This document shows positions 1 to 10,498 of a stretch of 64,000 bases of DNA, piece by piece (positions within the stretch are counted from its first letter, which is position 1; each line of letters starts with the position of its first letter). This DNA comes from Pseudomonadales bacterium (GTDB taxonomy: Bacteria; Pseudomonadota; Gammaproteobacteria; Pseudomonadales; Pseudohongiellaceae): assembly GCA_012103535.1 (NCBI GenBank), contig WLWQ01000001.1, forward strand, positions 1,556,280-1,620,279, written 5' to 3'. Position numbers and translations under genes: made by a program. The notes under the pieces were generated by a model, which was given only the letters and a program-made list of their open reading frames with translations, had not been told where the DNA came from and made no database searches.

Positions 1-483
1 TTTCCTGGTATCCGCCTTTATGAAAACAATGATCAAGGCGAGCAACTCAACGTAGGACAAGCGTCAAACGTTCATTTTTTCACTAAAGATCCGAGCTTTG
101 ATACTGGCATTGACCTGCAATCCGGTGCCCGCTATGCACTGGATATCACCATTCTGAGTTACTGGATAGATAGTCACATTGAGGAAAATGAAAACAACGA
201 GCCATTAGATGAGAGAGGCTTTGCAAACAGTGTCATGCCTTTCGAATTTGTAGCTGCAACGAAGCGCTCAAATAGTCATCGCTGGTTTGAACTAATGTTG
301 TATCAATCCCGCTGCAGTCGAGACAGTCTGCGTGGGGTAACTGAACTCGAAGTTGATGAAAGTGGTAGTTACAACTTCGTCGCAGCATGTGACGGCGAAC
401 TCACCCTGTTTGTTAACGACAGCCATGGTTTTTATAGCAACAATGTAGGTTACGCTAATATCTCTCTGTCGCGAGTAAACTGA
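1..483 (+). CDS. Unrecognised protein, 3' end only (5' cut by window edge)
   Basis: The frame is open from base 1 to the TGA at 481-483, giving at least 160 residues, so the internal ATG at 235 is probably not the true start. The visible part contains an acidic stretch (HIEENENNEPLDE) and a C-terminal region rich in Ser, Gly, Asn and aromatic residues that looks like beta-structure, ending in ANISLSRVN. I see no catalytic motif or membrane segment and do not recognise a family; an extracytoplasmic beta-rich protein is possible. It lies 31 bp upstream of the CBS gene on the same strand, so the two could be co-transcribed. Confidence 0.6.
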   Translation, partial: FPGIRLYENNDQGEQLNVGQASNVHFFTKDPSFDTGIDLQSGARYALDITILSYWIDSHIEENENNEPLDERGFANSVMPFEFVAATKRSNSHRWFELMLYQSRCSRDSLRGVTELEVDESGSYNFVAACDGELTLFVNDSHGFYSNNVGYANISLSRVN

Positions 484-514
484 GTACCGTCACCCGCCGA
501 ACAAGGGGTGAAGA

Positions 515-946
515 ATGCATACACTTAATCAAATACTAAACCGAAAGCAGATTAATGAAATCTGGTCGGTCGGTCCTGACGCTACTGTCCTGGAAGCAAT
601 TCAAGTAATGGCTGATAAGCGCGCCGGCGCTCTGGTTGTCATGTCTGGTGCTGATTTAGTTGGAATAATTTCTGAACGCGATTACGCCCGCGAAGTCATT
701 CTCAAAGGACGTCAATCAAGCGAAACTAAAGTCGAAGAAATTATGAGCGCCAAGGTGGTAACCGTACCCTCAACAGAGAGCGTAAAAGCCTCTCTTGCTT
801 TAATGACTGATAATCATATTCGTCACTTACCAATAGTAGATGATGGCCGCGTGGTTGGGGTGGTATCAATTGGCGACCTGGTAAAAGACATTATCAGCGA
901 TCAGCAATCGACTATCGATCAGCTTGAAAGTTATATTCGCGGTTAG
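515..946 (+). CDS. CBS-domain pair protein
   Basis: This 143-residue protein is made almost entirely of two tandem CBS domains (about residues 8-65 and 72-132). Each shows the usual pattern: a variable strand, then GALVVM...LVGIISERDYAREV in the first and HIRHLPIVDDGRVVGVVSIGDLV in the second. Paired CBS domains form a Bateman module that binds adenine nucleotides, so a role as an energy-sensing or regulatory subunit is likely, but no effector domain is attached and the partner is unknown. There is no signal peptide, so it should be cytosolic. An aggggtgaag ribosome-binding site lies a few bases before the ATG. Its 3' end overlaps the convergent ABC gene by 4 bp. Confidence 0.88.
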   Translation: MHTLNQILNRKQINEIWSVGPDATVLEAIQVMADKRAGALVVMSGADLVGIISERDYAREVILKGRQSSETKVEEIMSAKVVTVPSTESVKASLALMTDNHIRHLPIVDDGRVVGVVSIGDLVKDIISDQQSTIDQLESYIRG

Positions 947-2451
947 ACTGCGTATTCTGCAATTTTATAGCCGCCGCTATTATTTGGCTCGAAACTGAGT
1001 CGACGATTAATGCACAGCGGCTTTTCATCTCTTACGTGACTCACATAGATGATTTTAGTTTTCGTTTGTTCTGCGATTCTATCCAATACACCGAGTATCA
1101 ACTCGCGGTGATAATCGTCCAGACCTACACAGGGTTCATCGAGGATCAATATCCTGGGCTGCTTTACCATCGCCCTGGCTAACAGTACTAATCGCTGCTG
1201 ACCGAAAGAGATTTCATGATAATAGTGCTTTGCCAGTGCTTCGATGCCCAATGCATCAAGCCATTCGCTAGCAATTTCAATTTCCTTAGTGCCGCTATCG
1301 TCATAAAGCCCTACGGAATCGAAAAAGCCTGACACCACTACATCCAGAACTTTCCAACCTTTAACATACTTGTTGTGTAACTCGTTGGATACGACACCGA
1401 ATTTCGCTTTCACTTCCCAGACAGTTTCTCCACTGCCTCTCTTTCTGTCAAACAAGCTAACTTCCTGGCCATAGGCCTTGTGGTTTTCGCCATCGATTAA
1501 GCTGAGCAGAGTAGACTTACCACAACCGTTGGGTCCTTCGATAAGTACGTGCTGATCTGGCAGCATGGACCAGCTTAAATCCTTAAGTACTTCTAGCTCC
1601 CCATAGTTTGCGTTAACGGCGGTAAGCTCGATAAGAGAAGATGCTTCATAGTCTTGCAGCTCTTCATCCTCAGAATAGTTCTTAGGCAACTGTTGCGGAA
1701 TAGAAGGTGCCTGCTGCTGATGATCTTTAAATCGATCTCCTTTTTCAACTGACTCTCTCTGACCTTGTTCAACAATTGTCAGATCTTGCATTAAGGCAAT
1801 GTTAGTTACTCCAGGCAATATGTCAGCGCTTCTGCGACACAGTTGTATGCTCGAAAACCCGGCATGTAAATATTTGTCGATACAGTTTTCGATACGCTCT
1901 TTCGAATCAACATCGATACTCTCTAAGGGATCATCTAGTATGAGTAATTGCGGCGCATCAGGATGATAGGCATACAGAGCTCGAGCAATCAGAACTTTTC
2001 GAATCTGACCTGATGAGAGAAATCGAATTCCTTTGTTGCGAATTCGATCGAGGTTTAAGTCTTCTATCAATTCATCAAATAAGCCCTGATCTTCAAAACC
2101 AGCGTCTCTGGAACCGGAAATCAAATCACAGACTAAAGTGCCTGCATCCTGCGCATCTGCTTGATACTCGCTGATATCCAATCGGTTATCTTTTTCCCAT
2201 AATTTTTGTTGTTCCTCGAATGAAACTAGTTGGATGTCACGGGCAGGATCAAATTCATCACCGTAGTCAACATACTTGCCGCTTTCTATGCGCTTACCGC
2301 TAATAAGGTTTGCAAGCAGCGTTTTACCTGCGCCATTAGGCCCAAACAGACACCAGTGCTGTCCTTGCTCGATTTGAAATTGTTCAATGCGAAGCACATT
2401 GTGCCGGCCGACACGACACATTGCGTTAGAAACTTTCAGTAGTGCTGTCAT
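943..2451 (-). CDS. Double-ATPase ABC protein (ModF/PhrA-like)
   Basis: The 502-residue protein holds two ABC nucleotide-binding domains and no membrane segment. Domain 1 has Walker A GPNGAGKT (37-44), signature LSSGQ and Walker B LLILDDP; domain 2 has GPNGCGKST, signature ISFGQQ and Walker B ILILDEP. Length and arrangement resemble the ModF/PhrA family, whose exact role is poorly settled despite the historic molybdate and photorepair names. In domain 1 the catalytic glutamate after Walker B is aspartate (DDP), so that site may hydrolyse ATP poorly. Its start overlaps the stop of the upstream PhyH gene by 4 bp, indicating translational coupling. No molybdate permease is adjacent. Confidence 0.85.
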   Translation of the reverse strand: MTALLKVSNAMCRVGRHNVLRIEQFQIEQGQHWCLFGPNGAGKTLLANLISGKRIESGKYVDYGDEFDPARDIQLVSFEEQQKLWEKDNRLDISEYQADAQDAGTLVCDLISGSRDAGFEDQGLFDELIEDLNLDRIRNKGIRFLSSGQIRKVLIARALYAYHPDAPQLLILDDPLESIDVDSKERIENCIDKYLHAGFSSIQLCRRSADILPGVTNIALMQDLTIVEQGQRESVEKGDRFKDHQQQAPSIPQQLPKNYSEDEELQDYEASSLIELTAVNANYGELEVLKDLSWSMLPDQHVLIEGPNGCGKSTLLSLIDGENHKAYGQEVSLFDRKRGSGETVWEVKAKFGVVSNELHNKYVKGWKVLDVVVSGFFDSVGLYDDSGTKEIEIASEWLDALGIEALAKHYYHEISFGQQRLVLLARAMVKQPRILILDEPCVGLDDYHRELILGVLDRIAEQTKTKIIYVSHVRDEKPLCINRRLSFEPNNSGGYKIAEYAV

Positions 2452-3308
2452 GGCTTCTTGAATGGATTCAATTTGTTGAGCTCATTGAGCAGATGATTTT
2501 TAAATCTGGTTTGCCACGGGGTTGGAGGCAGGTATGCCCGCTCCGGCAGCACATAGTCTGGGGAGTCAGGTATCCAGATTGGATCACGAAACTGTTTCAA
2601 TGGAAAACGGCTATATAGCGGTGTGTAGTATTTACAATCTTCAAAATAACAATGGGTGACTTGAGAATGTCTGGTGCGAGCAGGATCTTTTTGTGGCGCA
2701 CCCCCGTGCAAAAGGTTGGCATGCCAAATTATCGCCTCACCTTTCTCGATTATTCCTAAGGCAGGTTTGAGCTCTTTCTTTTTTATGATCTTTTGAATTG
2801 CCTGCTCGTATTGGGGATAGAAGTCATGGCCGCGACCCAAGCGAAAACTACGCATGCTGTACTCTTTTAACATGTGACTGCCAGGATAATAGATTAGTGG
2901 CCCATTTTCTGCGTCAATATCTTCTAAGGCGATCCAAACGCCAACCATGTAACCTCGAGGAATCGAATTGAAATGCAAAGTATCAGAATGTGGTAGTTGT
3001 TCTGTACCAATCGGGAAGTTTAAGGTTTGGAAGGGCTTGGCCTTTCGCCCTAACAATTGGCTTAGGGCTGATAGAATTCGCTCGCTCATAGCCAATAGTC
3101 GAATTTCTTCTATTTGTTTCCAACCGTCCTGAATTCGAACACCGGACTCCCTGGCTGCCAATAATTCCCCATCATAGAGAGGAAGCGTTTTCTCGACGAT
3201 GGTATCGAGCATGCGATGATCGAGACCAAAATCGACCTTAAGCAGCCCTTCATTTTTGAAGGCGCTTATCTGTGAATCCGAAAGTTGAAATTCTGAACTA
3301 GCCTGCAT
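2448..3308 (-). CDS. Phytanoyl-CoA dioxygenase (PhyH) family protein
   Basis: This 286-residue protein matches Fe(II)/2-oxoglutarate dioxygenases of the PhyH family, which hydroxylate acyl or small-molecule substrates. The metal triad is visible: HSD at 107-109 (His107, Asp109) and a distal His201 in HANLLHGGAP, followed by arginines at 211/213 that could bind 2-oxoglutarate. PLIYYPGSH and the core strands fit the family. No signal peptide is seen, so it should be cytosolic. It lies between the esterase gene (5-bp gap) and the ABC gene (4-bp overlap), forming a tight minus-strand trio. The substrate cannot be read from the sequence. Confidence 0.85.
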   Translation of the reverse strand: MQASSEFQLSDSQISAFKNEGLLKVDFGLDHRMLDTIVEKTLPLYDGELLAARESGVRIQDGWKQIEEIRLLAMSERILSALSQLLGRKAKPFQTLNFPIGTEQLPHSDTLHFNSIPRGYMVGVWIALEDIDAENGPLIYYPGSHMLKEYSMRSFRLGRGHDFYPQYEQAIQKIIKKKELKPALGIIEKGEAIIWHANLLHGGAPQKDPARTRHSQVTHCYFEDCKYYTPLYSRFPLKQFRDPIWIPDSPDYVLPERAYLPPTPWQTRFKNHLLNELNKLNPFKKP

Positions 3309-3313
3309 TGCAG

Positions 3314-4321
3314 TCAGGGTCGATTACCCAATGCCCTGCGCATGACTTCATGTTGTATTGTCATCATGTGTCCAATAGATCGGCGCCAGTACTCGGAATT
3401 ATGCTGACCACGATTCTGCATGTAGTCGAAGGGGACATTATTAACCATCAATAATTGCGCGAGTTCACGGGCCTCTTCAATCAATCCATCTTCCGTCCCG
3501 GAATCAAGATAAATGTGTGGCATCTGACTCCTGGGCACATTGTAGATAATTTCAAATGGATCATAAGCTTTTGCCTGTTCTTCAGTCGCAAAAACTGTAC
3601 CACCAGGGGTGCGCTCTTCCTGGGTGGAAAAGCCTGGAATATTAATTATCTCTGAAATAAATGCATCGGCCTCGGCGAATCTTGCTTCTTCCTGTGGGCT
3701 ACGCTGGCGTTGCTCCGGCTCGATGCCTACGGCTATCGCTGCTGCGCTATTTCTCGCATAGCTTAATGCGCCACTTGTAGATCCGATAGAGATGAACATT
3801 TCAGAATTTCTCAAGCCCAAAGCAAAGGCTCCAAAGCCGCCCATGGACAATCCGGAAATTGCCCTCCCTTCCCTGCGAGCCTCTGTTCGAAAGTTTGTAT
3901 CCACATAGCCAATGACATCGCGAACAATGTGGTCTTCCCAGTTGTTACTCTGGTTTCCTTCACTTTCTGCCCAGTTTACAAACCAGCTATTGCCACCATC
4001 CGGTAAGACAAGTATCAGATCATCAATATTACGAGCATAGAACGCCGCAGCAAGATTGCGCCCCCACACGGTGTAGTTCTGCATATAGCCGTGCAAAAGG
4101 TAGAGAACCGGATAATGCTTTTCCGTTTGCCAATAGTCAGAAGGGAAAACGATGTCGAACTTCATCATGCGATTAACAGCAGGACTGAAAAATTCAACGG
4201 TTTCCAGGCCCGTTGGCAAGGGTTGCTCTTCTAACTGCGATGGCAATTCCTGTGCATGCACGAACTGCACAGAAGTAATCCAAAGAAAGGCCAACGCTAT
4301 GAACCTGGGAAGGGTTTTCAT
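3314..4321 (-). CDS. Secreted esterase, esterase D / tributyrin-esterase type
   Basis: The 335-residue protein begins with a signal peptide (MKTLPRFIALAFLWITSVQF, cleavage near VHA-QE) and continues as an alpha/beta hydrolase. The nucleophile elbow is GLSMGGFGAF with Ser159; an Asp in LDSGTEDG and a His in RGQHNSEYW probably complete the triad. LYLLHGYMQN is the oxyanion-hole region. Proteins of this family hydrolyse short esters or S-formylglutathione, but the signal peptide points to a periplasmic or secreted esterase. The start codon shares its first base position with the alternative start of the divergent cytochrome gene, so the two genes are back to back. Confidence 0.85.
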   Translation of the reverse strand: MKTLPRFIALAFLWITSVQFVHAQELPSQLEEQPLPTGLETVEFFSPAVNRMMKFDIVFPSDYWQTEKHYPVLYLLHGYMQNYTVWGRNLAAAFYARNIDDLILVLPDGGNSWFVNWAESEGNQSNNWEDHIVRDVIGYVDTNFRTEARREGRAISGLSMGGFGAFALGLRNSEMFISIGSTSGALSYARNSAAAIAVGIEPEQRQRSPQEEARFAEADAFISEIINIPGFSTQEERTPGGTVFATEEQAKAYDPFEIIYNVPRSQMPHIYLDSGTEDGLIEEARELAQLLMVNNVPFDYMQNRGQHNSEYWRRSIGHMMTIQHEVMRRALGNRP

Positions 4322-4443
4322 TGAATATCGCTAGGTCGAATTTCGAGACCGTGTTTATAACACTTTTTAGAGTGGAGTTCCCCCGCTACTCAGCCTCGAT
4401 TGGCGATGTTATAGTTGTGCCGCTTGTGAAACTGGTGCTCGCT

Positions 4444-4797
4444 ATGAAGCCTTTTTATTTAACATTATTCTGCACAATCTGCATACTGACATTCTCTGGC
4501 ACAATTAACGCCGCAGAGAATACCGGCGAGCGACTCTTTCTTGAAAATTGCGCAGAATGTCATCAACCAGACGGTAATGGCATACCGGAGATATATCCCG
4601 CACTAGCTGGAAACGAATTAGTTCTTGGCAGTGGGGTAGATGTCGCCCTGGTACTAATAATAGGACGAGGCGAAATGCCTTCGTTTGATGGCGCAATCAC
4701 AAGCGAAGACATGGCAGCGATTATTAATTACGTGCGCAACTCTTTTGGCAATCAAGGTGGATTAATTACAGCAAACGTTATTGATTCACTAAAGTAA
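4444..4797 (+). CDS. Small periplasmic c-type cytochrome
   Basis: I choose the ATG at 4444 because it starts a clear signal peptide (MKPFYLTLFCTICILTFSG, cleavage near INA-AE); the same frame is open back to 4321 but the added residues look non-coding. The mature part of about 95 residues has one haem-binding motif CAECH and a distal Met in GRGEMPSF, the pattern of class I cytochromes such as the c5/cbb3 subunit type. It should carry electrons in the periplasm. No oxidase or dehydrogenase is adjacent, so its partner is unknown. Confidence 0.85.
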   Translation: MKPFYLTLFCTICILTFSGTINAAENTGERLFLENCAECHQPDGNGIPEIYPALAGNELVLGSGVDVALVLIIGRGEMPSFDGAITSEDMAAIINYVRNSFGNQGGLITANVIDSLK

Positions 4798-4811
4798 AAA
4801 AGGGAAGTTAA

Positions 4812-4830
4812 GCTTTCTTTATTAGAAAGC
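4812..4830. terminator. Possible terminator between convergent genes
   Basis: A 7-bp hairpin (gctttct / agaaagc, 5-base loop) sits between the cytochrome c gene and the convergent TonB receptor gene, followed on the plus strand by gtttctaatttt. The T tract is interrupted, so it is a modest candidate. Confidence 0.45.
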
Positions 4831-4840
4831 GTTTCTAATT

Positions 4841-7729
4841 TTACAACTCAACCGACAACCGCGCATAAAACCGCCTACCAATCGCGTTATATAAGCGGTT
4901 ATCGTATCCGGGAAAGTCGTATATTGCCGGTGCCATTTCATTAAACAGGTCAGCAACACCAAGGATCAATTGAGTTTCGTTCTGGGGTAACGAGCCGAGT
5001 ATATCGCTAAGGTCGATTCGATACTGTGCGTCCACCTGTGCAGATTCTTTCAGCCAGGTCGGAACATATTGAGATTTACCGTAAAAGGGAGCCAATCCCG
5101 CTAGTGGAGAATCATAACGTACGTCATGGGTGTAATGTACCTGCACACTGGCGGCATGAATACCCTGATTCCAGTTCAATCCCAGGTTGCTTTTCCAGCG
5201 TGGCAATGGTTGTACCGCGCCAGTGCCGGCATTCTGACGACCAACACCCTGAACTTCCGGCGAGATCGGCAGCAACTGATAGCTATAATCTTCGAGATAG
5301 GAAGCATCAAGTTTGGCATTAAAGTCACCCAGCGAACCAATCTCGAAATTGTAAATCAATGAAAGGTCAACTGAACTGAATTTCATCTTGGTGGCATTGC
5401 TTTCACTGGTATTGACGACGAGAATAGTATTATCGAACTCACTCCTCTCCACTCTTGGATCTGACAGGCCGGACGCCAACCACTGTTCGGCGCTCATGCC
5501 AGTGGCGTCCATTGCTAATCTATCCAGGTCGATTATGTCCTATGCGGAGGTGAAGATGTGTCGATCCTTGAAGTCGATATCGACATAGTCCAAGAGCAAG
5601 GTCAGATCATCATTGATGCGCCAGGTAAATCCGGCATTCCAGACATCAGCCGTTTCCGCTTCGAGATTTGGATTGCCGCTGCTACAGCGGCCCACAAAAG
5701 TATTGCTGCCACCAAGAATCTTGTCCTGCACACCGGCGCTACCACAGATCACCGGACTCTCTAGCTGAAATGGATTCGGTGCTACAAAGGAGGTGCCCCA
5801 GGAAGCTCGTAATGACAGAGCATCTATGGGCTGATATTTTAAGCCGATCTTGGGATCAGTGCTGTCCAGCCCGTCGCCATAATCTTCGTAACGCGCTGCC
5901 AGTTGCATCTCGAGTCCGTCAATCAACGGCACGGATAATTCACCAAAGACAGCACTGGTGTCTTGTGAAATCCGCAGGGCTTGTTCGACTTGCAAGCCCC
6001 AGGTATCTCCTACTAGTCTGTCTGCTGATGGATCTGTTGTGAAAAGCGCGTCGCGATACTGAACTCCGAATGCTGCACCCAACGTACCTGCTGGCAGTTC
6101 GAATAAATCTCCGCTAAATACCGCATCGTAAACGGTCTGAGAGAATTCCGAATCCGTCCGGCTTGGCACTCGAATGAAATTTACTACCGACTGCGAGTTC
6201 AGCCGCGACGGATCAGTCGCATAAAACGGATTAAAATATTCATCGCCATTGGGCCCGCCCGCACCCAGCAGCGCATCTATCAAGCGCGAAGTGGAATCAC
6301 CCCAACTTCCAAAATGGCTACGACCATTCAGATAGGTTATGGCAGCCGAACCAGTCCAGCTCGATTCGGGAAATGCATACTCGAGTTTTGCCGAAAGCGT
6401 CAGATAATCCCTGGCTCGCGGATCGCTATGCATTGGATTCCTGTTCTCGCTTGCCCCGTCGGCATTAACGCCATGAGGTAAGGTTCCACTTTTACCAAAC
6501 GGCCGCCAACGTGCAATACGCACATCTTCATTAAACGGAATACCGGCAGGATCGAGAATGACCACGCCGCTGCCGTCTCGGTCCGGCAACCCATTTCCAT
6601 CGAGGTCCTGTGCAAACAGCGGATTGCCGCTGGCATCCAACGCGCGAAAAGGATTGAAGGGATATTCTCCGACAATAACCGGCAACAGAGTTGCATTGCC
6701 TGATGGAAACACAGGAGAGGATCGTTGTAATTGTTCGCGCCGGTTATAGATACCCTGCACTTCCAGCTTGAGATATTCACTGATTTCGGTGGTGACATTG
6801 GAATAGAGGTTCAGGTTTTCCAGGGCAAGCTGCAGGTCCCAGGTTGATCCCAGTGCCAAACGGCAATCACGGAATGGGCCGATAAATCCACTGGTATTGT
6901 TAATTGAAAGACTCTGATCGGTTGGCGAGCCATCGCTACCACATCCTGGATCCGGTCGAATGGCGCTCGCTCCAGTAAGTACACCAGCCGCATCACGCAG
7001 AGGCACACTGAAATTTCCCGGATTGGCGGCACCGGAATCATGGAAACCGGCCCGCAGGTACCTTGGTCGATCGGTCAATGGGATATTGCCACGATCCTCA
7101 TATTCAAATGCCGCGACGAAGTCAGTCGAACCAACGCTGAAACCGCCGATGCCGGTAAACAGTGACTGATGTGCCGAATCTTCGTCGTCGGTGTCATAGC
7201 CGACCATGAACTTAAGCCCATCGTAATCTTTGATCGGAATCAAATTCACCACACCCGCAACAGCGGAGGTCCCGTACAGTGCTGACGCACCATCTCGCAG
7301 TACTTCAATTCGCTGAATGGCGATAGACGGGTAGGAAGAATTTACTTCACCGACGGTTCCCCGCCGCCCATCCACCAGGTTTAGAGTGGCGCGGGGACCG
7401 AGGCCTCTCAGGTTGAAGGTAGTATCAACGCCGCCGGTTCCATTAATCCGGTTGGCAGTATCGGCGGAACCGTAATTGTAAGTGGCATCGGCAACTAACT
7501 CACCGAGTTGCAATGCTCCGGATTGAGCAATGTCGTCGGCACTGATTATGCTGACTGGGGCAATAATATCGAAATTGTCGCGGCGTATATAAGAACCGGT
7601 AACTATGATCTCCTCGATTACGGCCTCTGCTGCAAGTACGGTGCTAGTGAGGGTTCCATAGATTAAGTTTAATGCAATAAAAAAGGTGGAGATTCTGACA
7701 ATCGGTAACTGCGTCAAATGATTCCTCAT
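4841..7729 (-). pseudogene. TonB-dependent receptor interrupted by one in-frame TAG
   Basis: This outer-membrane receptor reads in a single frame from ATG 7729 to the stop at 4841, about 962 codons, except for an amber codon at 5540-5542. The start at 7729 is preferred over the GTG at 7747 because of an AGAGGTG ribosome-binding site. A signal peptide, a TonB-box-like segment (EEIIVTGSYIRRDN), a plug (LRGLGPRATLNLVDGRR, EVLRDGASALYGTSAVAGVVN) and a barrel follow. The frame after the TAG reads DIIDLDRLAMDATG and keeps typical barrel strands to the end (YARLSVEL). A CAG-to-TAG change would explain it. Without readthrough the barrel lacks its last 230 or so residues and should not fold. The substrate is unknown. 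Confidence 0.85.
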
Positions 7730-7747
7730 CTTTTCACCTCTTTCCAC

Positions 7748-8054
7748 TTCTTGTTGTTAGATTGAATTTTAGAAAAACTTTAAAGCTAATCAGGTGGTGC
7801 TAGCCGCTCTACTTCCTCGAACTAGTATTCAAACAGAACGAGCGAAATTTGAGCTTGCGCGCCTAACAGTTCTATTAACTGCGTGCGTTGAGTACCAGAA
7901 TCTCAACCCTGCAGGAACAATGTCAAACTCTGCGAAGTACAGATCGTGCAGAAATTGCCAGTCAAAAAGTGTTCACTCTGCGCTTGTTTGAATTTTTCTT
8001 TAATTTGGTTAAACAATTCGGGAAGAAGCCGCCATCGGCCAGGAGCGCAAATTT
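7748..8054. other. Intergenic region, TonB receptor leader
   Basis: About 300 bp separates the TonB receptor start from the end of the propeller gene; both are on the minus strand. I see no convincing gene. A plus-strand frame at 7794-7991 has no ribosome-binding site and no protein-like character. The region presumably holds the receptor promoter, but no site stands out. Confidence 0.5.
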
Positions 8055-10235
8055 CTAATGCGAGTCAACAGTTACAAGTCGTTCCAACTCATTGTCGAAA
8101 TTAACAACATAAGCCAGGTTAATGTCTCGTGACTCGAGACGTTGATTATCATCTCTTACTGGCTTCACCATAAGCAGGCGCTGTCCATCTTCGCTTATTG
8201 AGAAACCTTGAGTTATTGAAAGTGAATAATCGATCGAAAATAAAAAATGTGGGCTTTCGGCACTGAATTCGTTCTCCGTTTCAACAGCTACTGAGTAAAA
8301 CTCATCGTTGCCCCTTACTAATTTTCGATAGATTAGCTCATTTCCGTCTGCAGTCCATTGCGCGTCAAAACCACCATCAATACTGATCTGATACTTTTCA
8401 TTTTCGATGTCGGGATAAGATCGCACATAAATTTAAGGGACTCCCGATTCATTACTGGAATAAGACATCCAGCGTCCATTTGGCGATATAGTGGCATAGA
8501 CCTCATAATATTCCGAAGACAATAAATCCGATCGGGTTTGCTCGGGCGCCAGGTCCAGCACACTTATATCACCGCGTCTGTTTGTGAAAGGGCCGCTGAC
8601 TACTTGATAAAGAAGTTCGGTTCCATCGGGTGAAAATCCGGTTGGCACAACAAGGTTTGCAGCATCGATCTGGCTCGGCATGACTGACTCGATTGCACCG
8701 ACACCGTTTGCTCTTACACTGTGCAGACCCGTTAAATTGCCATAGACCAACCGCTCACCGTCCGGATGCCAGATAGCTATACCAAACGAAGTGCCTATGT
8801 CTGAGAATGTGATTCTACTGAAAGTGCCACGCTCCAGATCATAATTCCACATGTCATTTTGCCCTGATCGCTCAACCACTGTTACAACTACTTGGCTGCC
8901 ATCGGGGGAAAGCCTTGGAGAGTGCATGGTTCGGGGTGGTAGATCTATTGGAATTTCTGTGCCATCGCGATTGACCCAAGTAAGAACATTTCTAGGAGTA
9001 ATGGCGGTACTTTGTAAACCCTCGCTAGATAAATAAACCAGATCACCATTATTAGATAGCGAATAAGAGGCAAGTCCCAGGGTTTCGATTCTATAAACGG
9101 AATCGATAAGTTGAAATTCTTCTCCTGTTGTTTTCAATTCGATCGGATCAAAAGGTACTGCCCAGAGAGACTCGTCACGCATAAAAACGATGTGCCCTGA
9201 ATTTGAGTAGGTTGCGTTGTAAGCATTATTTATCAGTAACAGAGATTCCTGTGTATTGAGATTGAATAGCTCGATTCTTGCGTTAGAGACTGCACCACCT
9301 GGAATGTCGGCGCGAGTGAACATCAACATGTCGGTTCCAGGTAGTATTTCTGGAAAAAGATGGGCTTCTATTCTGTCGGGTTCGGGTGGAATATTGAGCG
9401 TTTCCAGTTCACCTCCAGAAGCAGACACGTAAGCCAGTCCAAAATCTGCCTGGTTAAAAATTATCCTGTCATCTTCTGCCCAATACAAACTAACATTTGC
9501 AACTATTTCAGAGATGATTAGTGTAGTCCCGCTATCAATTGCAGTTTTCTTCAGGATATCGCCATCAACGTAAGCCACCCACTCACCATTTGGGGAATAA
9601 GCAATTTCAGGTATTGCCAACGCTGACAATTGTGGGCCCAGGGGCCGAGATTGAAACTGGTCAATATCCCGAATGAACAGTTGCGGTGTCTGCTGATTCT
9701 CTGCACTAGCGTACAAGATCTTTGAACCATCCGGAGAAAGTCGAAATGAGGCGTACTTGGTGTAGTTTTGACGCACCGGTGATAGCAGCCCAAGAGCGAT
9801 AGAAGCACGCACGACAGGCTCTCCATCAGTCATCGATGAAGTATTCATATCGCTGGCTATTCGATTTAAATTGCTATTTGAAACAGGGCCAAGCAGGAAT
9901 CGGTCTGCCACCTGAAAACCTGCAACCAGCAACACGATGGCAAGAATAACATAGTTGATGGGTTGGGCTGCCGTGGCCGCTGAGCTCGGCGCGGTCTGTT
10001 CGACACTTTCTGGCTTTATACCACCCGGGGTGATGTCATAGGCCCAGGCGAGAACCATTGCCAGCGGAAAACCGAGCACGAAGAGGAAGATAATGGTTTG
10101 GGCTACCCAGTCTGGCGCACCGAAGGTGGGCAATACCACATCGGCGACCTCGATTAGCAGCCAGGCTACTACCGCATAAACTGCCGCAACTCGGAAGACT
10201 TTGCGTCTTTTCAGCTCTTCAAGCAGACTACCCAT
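8055..10235 (-). pseudogene. Membrane-anchored TolB/PD40 beta-propeller protein interrupted by one in-frame TAA
   Basis: Residues 1-110 form a membrane module starting MGSLLEELKRRKVFRVAAVY with about three hydrophobic segments (near 15-35, 47-66, 90-110), widespread in marine gammaproteobacteria. The rest is a periplasmic propeller of TolB/PD40 repeats (RLSPDGSKILYAS, AYSPNGEWVAYVD, GFSPDGTELLYQV). Codon 601 is TAA (8433-8435). The frame continues IYVRSYPDIE and then 123 more propeller residues to 8055. Relatives usually read SGVPEIYVR here, so GAA-to-TAA is the simplest explanation. The truncated form would lose roughly the last two blades. Function is unknown; such proteins are usually thought to be sensory or scaffolding. 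Confidence 0.85.
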
Positions 10236-10426
10236 AGTGGAACCGTTCGCGCTTTCGCGTCAGTAACAGAAGGATTTGAGCGAAAACTCTATCATACCGG
10301 CCACTCTATGGCATCAATAAGACGGAAAATCGAGCGCACTTTAGAGTATTGGAAATGGTTTAAATTCGAAGACCGCATATGACTTTTAGTTCACTTTCAT
10401 TCTGTACTTTGCAACAAACACATCGC

Positions 10427-10456
10427 ATGACAATTTTGTAGTTGAACTGATATGAT
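10427..10456 (+). promoter_or_regulatory. Sigma-70-type promoter for the NTF2-like gene
   Basis: An ATGACA -35 box (10427-10432) and a TATGAT -10 box (10451-10456) are separated by 18 bases, each one base from consensus, and lie about 40 bp before the ATG at 10499. Confidence 0.45.
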
Positions 10457-10498
10457 TTTTTCACCTTACTTACTTAAGATTTATTGAAGAGAATCACA

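Noticed and set aside
5513..5539. A separate gene starting at the ATG at 5512 downstream of the TonB receptor
   Set aside because: It is in the same frame as the receptor, has no ribosome-binding site and begins in the middle of barrel sequence; one gene with an internal stop explains it better.
7794..7991. Small gene in the TonB receptor leader
   Set aside because: No ribosome-binding site, no recognisable domain, and composition unlike neighbouring proteins.
8055..8426. An independent small propeller gene starting at GTG 8426
   Set aside because: It is in the frame of the upstream gene, separated by a single TAA and two codons, and starts inside a conserved EIYVR motif.
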